Shown in pieces: positions 25,680-31,673 of a stretch of DNA of 31,673 bases. The stretch covers positions 1 to 31,673 of the forward strand of contig JBFLVQ010000030.1 in NCBI GenBank assembly GCA_040758525.1. The letters run 5' to 3'. A program made the translations under genes and the position numbers. The notes under the pieces are model-generated. The model was not told the DNA's origin. It saw only the letters and a program-made list of their open reading frames with translations, and did not search any database. This DNA is from JBFLVQ01 sp040758525 (GTDB lineage Bacteria; Acidobacteriota; Blastocatellia; Chloracidobacteriales; JADJPF01). Numbering within the stretch: position 1 is the first letter of the stretch; the number at the start of each line of letters is the position of its first letter.

Positions 25680-25702
25680 TTTTGATTTAAGCGCGATCAA
25701 AA
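25680..25702. promoter_or_regulatory. Inverted repeat TTTTGAT-N9-ATCAAAA, candidate operator
   Basis: Perfect 7-base arms separated by 9 bases in the gap between the terminator of the 1328-aa gene and the tetraheme start. The half sites look like FNR/CRP-type half sites (TTGAT/ATCAA), but the spacing is 9 rather than the usual 4, so it is not a normal FNR or CRP box. It is a good place for a regulator of the cytochrome genes. Confidence 0.4.
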
Positions 25703-25734
25703 TAACACACCACACGGTCACTGTCCAGTCTGGC

Positions 25735-25774
25735 AGGAAAAATAAGATGCGCTCCGAGCAAATACTCGGAGCGC
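25735..25774 (-). terminator. Rho-independent terminator after the 1328-aa cytochrome
   Basis: A perfect 10-bp stem, GCGCTCCGAG (25749-25758) with CTCGGAGCGC (25765-25774), and a 6-base loop. On the minus strand it is followed by ATCTTATTTTTCC. It begins 25 bases after the stop codon of the large cytochrome gene and so separates barrel plus large cytochrome from the tetraheme and later genes. Confidence 0.85.
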
Positions 25775-25799
25775 GCTAATTAAGGTTTAATACATACTG

Positions 25800-28700
25800 C
25801 TAGCGGCGTTGCCGCGAAAGCAGGAAGGCTAGTGGGAAGAAGATTAAAGCAAAGCTTACCAATGGTACGCTGCTCGCGTTGCCTTGGGCGCGCTCTTCAG
25901 TCTCTTCTACCTCAATAGCCGCTTTCTGCTCAGGTCGTTTGAATTCGCGCGGCTTACCCTTGGGCGGTTCATCATTAACCACCACGGTCATCTTGGCCAT
26001 CTCTTCTTTGTTAAATGGCCGCGAGCCACGACGGTTAAAGACACCCAACTGGTTACCATTCTCGTCTGCAGCGCGATCACGATCGATTCCCTTTGAGATT
26101 GCCAGGGCTTCGCCTTCTGTCTCATAGGTTGCAATCAGTTTCGGCTTCGGCCGCGGACTCCATCCATACACATCATCGTTCTCATCTGGACCAACCACTT
26201 GAACTACACGTAGTCCGTTATGGCCATCTGCGACAAATGCGAAAGCGGAGTTAGCAACCATACCGATCTTGACGTCATGTGCATCGTTGATCTCGCCGTT
26301 TGCAGTAAACGCCTGATCTAGTTTGGGCTCTTTCGGTTTAGTGATATCAATAATCGCCAAACCTTCCTTACCAGCCGCAACATAAGCATAAGTACGCGCT
26401 AAGTAGATGCCATGAGCATCAGCAAGCGGCACTTTTGCGTTCTCGACAGGACGTGGTTTGTCTAGTTTGGCAACATTGAGTACTTTTAGACCTTCCTCAT
26501 CAGTCACAAATGCATAGCGGAACTGTACTGCTACAGCATGTGGATGCTTAAGGAAGGGCTCGCCGATCTCAGCGGTAATCTGTGGATTGGTCGGATCATT
26601 GATATCAATGACATAGAGACCATGATCGGTACAGACATAGGCATAAGTGCCGGCGATCGTGACATTGGTGGCACCTTTCAGTTTGCCATCCGGGTTGAAG
26701 GTAACAGCACGCTTGATAAAGTTGTTGCGATCCTCACCATCAAGCAGTGTACCTACGGGACCGATTACGATGAAGCCTTCCTCTTTGTCTGTGCCATAGA
26801 GATAGGCATACATTGGGTGAATCGGACCCTCTTCATTCTCTGGGAAGCGTTTACGTGTAGGATCGACGGCCATTGTGGACGGCGATGCAATCGAAGTAGC
26901 AAATTTGCTACGCACGTAGAACTGCTGGCCTAATGGCGAAACTGGTGCAGTTACAATACGCTCAGAGAACTCTTTATTGTCGATCTGGGCCACGTCATAG
27001 ACACGGAAACCGCCTGTGCCGTTGGCCGTATAAAGGTATTCACCACGTAATTGCAAACTGTAGATACCTGAACCATTAGCACGGTGCTCATAACGATCCG
27101 TCTCTGGCTCATAGCCTTCGCCATGCTTATTCTTCTTCAGCTCTCTAAAATTTTCAGGATAAGCAAGTTCATGCAACTTGCTGCCCAGTACAGCTTGTGG
27201 CTCACCGCGCTCAGTAACAGCGATTGCCTCGAAGCCATGGTGACCGACAGCAACATAGACATAACGGAACATAAAGTTCACGAAGTTTGTCCCTTGCATC
27301 AGCACCTGAGCCATCCAGGCATTGTTGTCTTCTTTCTTCGAGACGTGACACTCAGTACACCGCTTCGTCTCCTCAGAGCGTACTGTGTGTGGCACAAAGG
27401 TCGAGAAAGCCTGACCTGAGAAGCCTTCACCCGAGACTGTCTGCTGTTGAGAATAGATCCAGTCACGTAGCTGATTCTGTGAACCTACTAGAACTGCACA
27501 GGTCGAGCGGGCTGGAGCAATACGGTGATTGGTAACTGTACCATCAACTGCCAAGAAGAAGATATCATCTCTCAGGGTCTGGTAGTTATACTGTGTCCAG
27601 TTACGGAAATTACCCCGCGAATTGATCTTGGCGTTACTCTTATCCTCATAGTGGAGCAATGGTCGTTGCTTGTTTGCCTCCATTGGTAGGTGGCAACCAA
27701 AACAACTGGTTGTCCAAGAGGTATGGCAAGCATAACAAGTCATACGCTCGTTTGAGTGCGCCAACTCTTTGGCATCATCCTTTGGATCTGGCAAGTCGCC
27801 CCAAGAACCATCTCGGCGATAGGTCTTGGCTAATCGCGATTGCTCGTCGTAGTCGGGATGATTTGGATCGATGGTATCGATCGTCTGCATTACCCGCCAA
27901 CGTAGATCCTTGGTTACCATTGAGTTTTGGTAGACATCGCCGGTCTTCTTATCAGTCTCGAAAAGCTTCTTGCCAAATGGTGTCTTGATTGACGCCATAT
28001 TGAAGCCTTTCTTATTGATTACTTTGCCGTTAAAACGGCCCTGACCAGCGGCCGGTCCAGAAGTAAGCAAGTTTGCCTTGGCATAGATCGTGCCATGACA
28101 ATCGATACAATCAAGTTCGACTGCGGCGCGACCTTCATTATAGATGTTACCATTGCCATGGCTATCGTTGCGGAAGTGGCAGTCCGCGCAGTGCATTCCC
28201 TTCTCAAGGTGAATGTCGCGCATCTGCACTACCTTCTTAAACTTCTCAGAATCGTTGAAATCTACCACATTGCCTTTTTCGTCAAGAAGGTTGCCCTTCT
28301 TGTCTTGCTTATAGACAGCGCGGAAGACCCAACCATGACCATGGAAGTCGGCAAATTGAGTGTGTTTGAGTTTAGGATTAACTTCCTTCCAGAGTTCTGC
28401 TAGGAAGTTAGGATTCTGTCCCCACAACCCACGTGGTGCCGCTCCCTCTGGATTGCGTATACGTATCTCCTCGATCTGATCGATACTTAGCTTGCTAGGA
28501 TCTTTGGGATACATATGTTCGCCATCAGTCTCGTTATCCCACCAGGTAAAGCCAAAGTAACCTAATACCATGTTGCCACCTGGGTGGATATGGCAGATCA
28601 TACATTGGCTAGATGGGATACCATTGGTCATTTCATGCTTAATTGGGTGACCAGACTCGTTCTTAGGAATCGTAGAATCAGCTGTCTGAGTCTCACCCAT

Positions 28701-29786
28701 ATTGCCAAACTTGGCAAATTGGGCAGCATGCATAGGATCACGATCATTAGCATAGACAACGTGACAGGCTGAACACCCAGAAGAACGGAAGTCGCCAGGC
28801 TGATCGTTGGTGCCCATAAAGTGCATCAACGGATCGAGTAAGCGAGTCTTCTGTAGACCTTGGAAGGTCGGGTCAGTACGTGTGGTGGTGCCAAATCCAC
28901 GTGAAGAGAGGCGGCCACCATTGATATCAAGACGGCCGGGATCCTCTTCTGGATCAGGACTGCCAATATCTGAGGGTAGCAGCACACCAGGTTTTCCAAT
29001 ACCGCCACGTTCGAAAACACGTAATACGTTGCCTGGCTGAGTCATTTCATAGCGTGGCAACGGGTTTAAAAATGGCAGTACACCCTTTGTGCGTGTCTCT
29101 TCAGGAGTTGGCGCAGGCATGGACTGCATTCTCTGTGGACGCCCATCAACACTATAACTTTCACCATAACGGGCATCCTTGAAGGGTACCGCACCATTGT
29201 TATAGAGTGCTGCGCCCCAGAGCATGGCGCCATGTGTCATCATGCTCTTTTTCATTGAGTAGACTTCCTGTGGGTGGCAGCTTGATGTACCACAGCTAAT
29301 CTGCGCAGCGCGCAGATCCCCAGGATTGATAAAACGGACAAATTCCGGACTTTCACGAATTAATAGCGAATAGGTGCGCTCTGGATTACGGGTAGAGAAA
29401 GGCTCTTTCTCTTTCCCCCACATGTCAGGAAAGCGCGGCTGTACGTGCGCTTTGTCTTTAATCTGATTATATGTGGCTGAACCTTTCACATCCCCTGGCG
29501 AGATTGCCAGTTCCGCATTGCCACCATGACAGTCAATACAACCAATGCCAAGATCAAAATCTGTCCCGCTCTGTTGGTGCATTGACTCTGAACCCTCATG
29601 GCAGGACATACAGCCTGCACTCTTAGGGTCCTCTTTTTGAGTTTTCGGTTTACTCTTCTTGTCTTGTGGCTGATTCATAGTATCAGCAGTACCCGGACCA
29701 GAAGAGAAAATGGTGACAACGGCGACCCAGGCAATCACGGCAATACACACCAATTTGATGCGATTGTTGCGGCTTATCTGAGTCAT
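25800..29786 (-). CDS. Decaheme cytochrome fused to LVIVD-type beta-propeller, C-terminal anchor
   Basis: A 1328-residue exported protein. Residues 11-29 are a signal peptide or anchor. The first part (55-820) holds nine CXXCH sites, starting at 59, 83, 338, 395, 533, 560, 684, 695 and 810, and one CX4CH site (165-171, CGTSSCH). The second part (about 835-1200) has seven repeats of the LVIVD type: YVYVAVGHHGFEAIAV, YLYTANGTGGFRVYDV, a third with EEGFIVIG, YAYVCTDHGLYVIDI, YAFVTDEEGLKVLNV, YAYVAAGKEGLAIIDI and FAFVADGHNGLRVVQV; this count suits a closed seven-bladed propeller. After a charged linker the last 23 residues are a hydrophobic helix ending SRQRR. GAGG lies 6 bases before the ATG. 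It directly follows the barrel gene. Inferred role: outer-membrane or cell-surface electron-transfer component; the propeller may bind a partner or substrate. Confidence 0.93.
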   Translation of the reverse strand: MTQISRNNRIKLVCIAVIAWVAVVTIFSSGPGTADTMNQPQDKKSKPKTQKEDPKSAGCMSCHEGSESMHQQSGTDFDLGIGCIDCHGGNAELAISPGDVKGSATYNQIKDKAHVQPRFPDMWGKEKEPFSTRNPERTYSLLIRESPEFVRFINPGDLRAAQISCGTSSCHPQEVYSMKKSMMTHGAMLWGAALYNNGAVPFKDARYGESYSVDGRPQRMQSMPAPTPEETRTKGVLPFLNPLPRYEMTQPGNVLRVFERGGIGKPGVLLPSDIGSPDPEEDPGRLDINGGRLSSRGFGTTTRTDPTFQGLQKTRLLDPLMHFMGTNDQPGDFRSSGCSACHVVYANDRDPMHAAQFAKFGNMGETQTADSTIPKNESGHPIKHEMTNGIPSSQCMICHIHPGGNMVLGYFGFTWWDNETDGEHMYPKDPSKLSIDQIEEIRIRNPEGAAPRGLWGQNPNFLAELWKEVNPKLKHTQFADFHGHGWVFRAVYKQDKKGNLLDEKGNVVDFNDSEKFKKVVQMRDIHLEKGMHCADCHFRNDSHGNGNIYNEGRAAVELDCIDCHGTIYAKANLLTSGPAAGQGRFNGKVINKKGFNMASIKTPFGKKLFETDKKTGDVYQNSMVTKDLRWRVMQTIDTIDPNHPDYDEQSRLAKTYRRDGSWGDLPDPKDDAKELAHSNERMTCYACHTSWTTSCFGCHLPMEANKQRPLLHYEDKSNAKINSRGNFRNWTQYNYQTLRDDIFFLAVDGTVTNHRIAPARSTCAVLVGSQNQLRDWIYSQQQTVSGEGFSGQAFSTFVPHTVRSEETKRCTECHVSKKEDNNAWMAQVLMQGTNFVNFMFRYVYVAVGHHGFEAIAVTERGEPQAVLGSKLHELAYPENFRELKKNKHGEGYEPETDRYEHRANGSGIYSLQLRGEYLYTANGTGGFRVYDVAQIDNKEFSERIVTAPVSPLGQQFYVRSKFATSIASPSTMAVDPTRKRFPENEEGPIHPMYAYLYGTDKEEGFIVIGPVGTLLDGEDRNNFIKRAVTFNPDGKLKGATNVTIAGTYAYVCTDHGLYVIDINDPTNPQITAEIGEPFLKHPHAVAVQFRYAFVTDEEGLKVLNVAKLDKPRPVENAKVPLADAHGIYLARTYAYVAAGKEGLAIIDITKPKEPKLDQAFTANGEINDAHDVKIGMVANSAFAFVADGHNGLRVVQVVGPDENDDVYGWSPRPKPKLIATYETEGEALAISKGIDRDRAADENGNQLGVFNRRGSRPFNKEEMAKMTVVVNDEPPKGKPREFKRPEQKAAIEVEETEERAQGNASSVPLVSFALIFFPLAFLLSRQRR

Positions 29787-29816
29787 AATTTTCCTCGTCT
29801 TCCTTTCAAAGCTTCA

Positions 29817-29832
29817 CCGGACTCTGGTCCGG
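29817..29832 (-). repeat. Hairpin between barrel and large cytochrome genes
   Basis: A perfect 6-bp GC-rich stem, CCGGAC-TCTG-GTCCGG, starts 4 bases after the barrel stop codon, within the 50-base gap to the cytochrome start. There is no T-run, so it is unlikely to be a terminator. It may protect or process the mRNA and so set the ratio of the two proteins. Confidence 0.5.
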
Positions 29833-29836
29833 GCCA

Positions 29837-31673
29837 TCAGTAGGTAAACTTGATGGTCGCAAACAGATTGAACAGCGTCTTATTACCTGTCTCGTTACCG
29901 CAGGTCAGTTGCCCATCAGGCAAGCAGTTGGAATCGTAGATCGAAGTAAAGCCTGCGCCTGGACGGAACACCAACATACCAGCCTGGATGATGATGTTGT
30001 CGTTCAAGTATGGACGATACTTGATCGCGGCATTGTATTCACTACCAATGTTCTTCTCTATGAAGGGCTGGAAGAGAATCTTTTCCAGCGATTCAGTACG
30101 GTGGAAGCGTAGGAAGTTAACATTGGTGATGAGTTTAAGCTTCTGTGTCAGATCAGCATCAAAACCGAGATTGTAAAGAAACAGTCCAGGATTGACGTGA
30201 TTGGCATTGCCATGAATCTTGCTTGAACGCAGATGTGGAATCAGGCTGTTGCCACTTACTAGCGCTAGGCCTGTCTGGGTCAAGCGGATCTCTTGGCTAT
30301 TGAAGAAACTGTTCTTGCCGCCGGCGAAGTTATTATCGTCAAGGATAGAATCGAAGCCGTTGGCATCGCCATCGTCTGGATCACCATCACCTGACGAGAA
30401 GAAGAATGATGCACGGAAGCGTGCCCAGTCACGGTCAACCGATAATTCAGCCGCTGCTAACTGTGCGTTGACATCAACCTTGCGTCCCGCGATGTTATTA
30501 AAGCTATCGTCGCCGAGTACCTGATAGAAGGCTGTACTAAGATTGAGACCACCACCAATCTTATTCAAGAAGAGGAACTTCGGTAAGCGTTCACCAAAGT
30601 GGCCATCACTCGTGAAACCAATATAGTGGGTGCGGATGCGATTTGGCACTGGTGTGCCTGCTACCGCTGGACGTACCGGAAAACCATTGCGGTCGTTGAA
30701 GACCGTTGGATCGGTACGGTTATAGTGGTAGCTGAACTCAACTGTATAACCCTTCTTAAAGGTATCCTGCCGGAACACATTGGCAATCAACACTCGTTGT
30801 GCACGCGAATTGAAAGTGTTCAAACCACTGTTGGTATCTTTCTCCAACATATCGAAATAGGCTACGTTATACTGGTAACGGTTTGACCCTAAATTACCAA
30901 AAAGCCGTGCACCGAGATTACAGTCATTAAAGATGAAACCTCGGAAGTCGCTGTTAAAACACTGTATGCCAGCGCGGAAGGAGGTAGTATCGAAATAGGG
31001 GCTATAGCCACCGCGGCTGCCCTCGCTACGCAAGAATGGGAAAATCTTGCTAGTGTCACCCAGGCGGTATTCAGCAAAACCTTCCTGTAGCGTGACATGG
31101 TTATCCTTACGGATACGTCCACGCCGCTGATCGATGAACACCACACCATTTTCACGTGAGCGTGTATAGTTTAAGTTGACTGCGAAGGTCGCATGGAAGC
31201 GGAAATCGGCGGGCTTAAAACCATTGGCTGCGCCCTGGAAGAAATCAGCAGTAGCTAGAAAATTCTGCAGGATCGCGAATCGCCCTCCACGACCAAAGAA
31301 TTCACGGCTGTCAGGACGCTGTTGCGAGAATATATCGCTAGGCGTGGGCAGCCGGTTGGTGTTAATAGTTGTTTCACTCTTAAGGGTGAGAACAAAGAAC
31401 TTGTCTGTTCCCAAAATCGGATAGTCACCCTTCAAGACATTTTGCCGGTATGGATTAATCAACCGACCTTTAGTGAAAGGATAATCAGCTTTGGAGAAGT
31501 CACCATGGCGATCCCACTCAGGGAATCCTATGCGCCAGCGATCATCGACCGGGATAAAATCTCCACTCTCTTCCTCTTCAGTCTTTGGCTTCTTCACTCT
31601 TACTGAGCTAGGGCCAGCAAAACCGAGCGGTGGGTCCTCGGCGCCTGCAGGCGTTGAGAGATTACCACCACCA
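29837..31673 (-). CDS. Outer-membrane beta-barrel (porin-like), partial at 5' end
   Basis: At least 611 residues, with the start outside the window. A GTG at 31597 could be read as a start, but the frame stays open through the last 76 bases with a Gly/Pro/Ala-rich sequence, so the gene is cut by the window end. The protein has many alternating polar/aromatic stretches (FAVNLNYTRSREN, YTVEFSYHYNRTDP, LKLITNVNFLRFHRT, IIIQAGMLVFRPGAGF), loops rich in Asn/Asp/Gly, and ends LFATIKFTY with a C-terminal aromatic residue, the usual barrel end signal. No CXXCH is present. It lies 50 bases upstream of the decaheme-LVIVD gene. In porin-cytochrome conduits such a barrel wraps a multiheme wire across the outer membrane; this role is inferred from context. 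Family not recognised. Confidence 0.85.
   Translation of the reverse strand, partial: GGGNLSTPAGAEDPPLGFAGPSSVRVKKPKTEEEESGDFIPVDDRWRIGFPEWDRHGDFSKADYPFTKGRLINPYRQNVLKGDYPILGTDKFFVLTLKSETTINTNRLPTPSDIFSQQRPDSREFFGRGGRFAILQNFLATADFFQGAANGFKPADFRFHATFAVNLNYTRSRENGVVFIDQRRGRIRKDNHVTLQEGFAEYRLGDTSKIFPFLRSEGSRGGYSPYFDTTSFRAGIQCFNSDFRGFIFNDCNLGARLFGNLGSNRYQYNVAYFDMLEKDTNSGLNTFNSRAQRVLIANVFRQDTFKKGYTVEFSYHYNRTDPTVFNDRNGFPVRPAVAGTPVPNRIRTHYIGFTSDGHFGERLPKFLFLNKIGGGLNLSTAFYQVLGDDSFNNIAGRKVDVNAQLAAAELSVDRDWARFRASFFFSSGDGDPDDGDANGFDSILDDNNFAGGKNSFFNSQEIRLTQTGLALVSGNSLIPHLRSSKIHGNANHVNPGLFLYNLGFDADLTQKLKLITNVNFLRFHRTESLEKILFQPFIEKNIGSEYNAAIKYRPYLNDNIIIQAGMLVFRPGAGFTSIYDSNCLPDGQLTCGNETGNKTLFNLFATIKFTY

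Noticed and set aside
25680..25702. FNR or CRP binding site
   Set aside because: The half sites fit, but the 9-base spacing does not match the N4 to N6 spacing of those regulators. It was kept only as an inverted repeat.
25018..25779. 253-residue plus-strand open frame opposite the tetraheme gene
   Set aside because: It mirrors the tetraheme gene and crosses the terminator and leader. It has no ribosome binding site, and the opposite strand has a signal peptide and four heme motifs.

Overview
The window looks like chromosomal DNA from a diderm bacterium of moderate GC. It carries an outer-membrane barrel gene, lipoproteins and many exported c-type cytochromes. The best guess for lineage is Acidobacteriota, perhaps Blastocatellia-like. 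This is inference from the gene mix: a serine/threonine kinase with an N-terminal zinc-ribbon motif and a C-terminal SUMF/FGE-like domain, a P1/DmpA-type peptidase, a MalT-like LuxR regulator, FHA-GAF-cyclase signalling and porin plus multiheme cytochromes. No transposase, integrase, phage gene or CRISPR array was seen.

Left part (1-5.3 kb, minus strand): a large MalT-like LuxR regulator, two small exported proteins full of Cys-Cys pairs, and a P1-family peptidase. The middle-left part (5.3-12.8 kb) holds a small exported unknown (+), hemD-hemC (-), a kinase-SUMF fusion (-), then a plus-strand series: a lipoprotein, a small exported protein, an 83-aa unknown with a good sigma70-type promoter, and ettA. 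The middle part (12.8-20.9 kb) holds hrpB, a SEC-C/L7L12-like protein, a CAU tRNA (probably Ile2), two divergent sensor kinases without an adjacent response regulator, a CDF-like cation transporter cotranscribed with one of the kinases, and tRNA-Ala(CGC).

Right part (21.0-31.7 kb, all minus strand): this is the most remarkable region. In transcription order it encodes an outer-membrane beta-barrel (its 5' end lies outside the window), a 1328-aa cytochrome with ten heme sites fused to a seven-repeat LVIVD-type propeller and a C-terminal membrane tail, a tetraheme cytochrome, an octaheme cytochrome, a related nonaheme cytochrome, and an FHA-GAF-class III nucleotide cyclase. The cluster has 31 predicted heme attachment sites (30 CXXCH and one CX4CH). 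Barrel plus multiheme cytochromes is the known layout of porin-cytochrome conduits that carry electrons across the outer membrane. The LVIVD fusion, the set of three periplasmic-type cytochromes and the attached cyclase make this version look unusual.

The conduit genes probably form two or three transcription units. A strong intrinsic terminator follows the 1328-aa gene, and a structured leader with an inverted repeat lies between it and the tetraheme gene. No gap between genes exceeds 300 bases; the longest (25522-25799) is described in the features.
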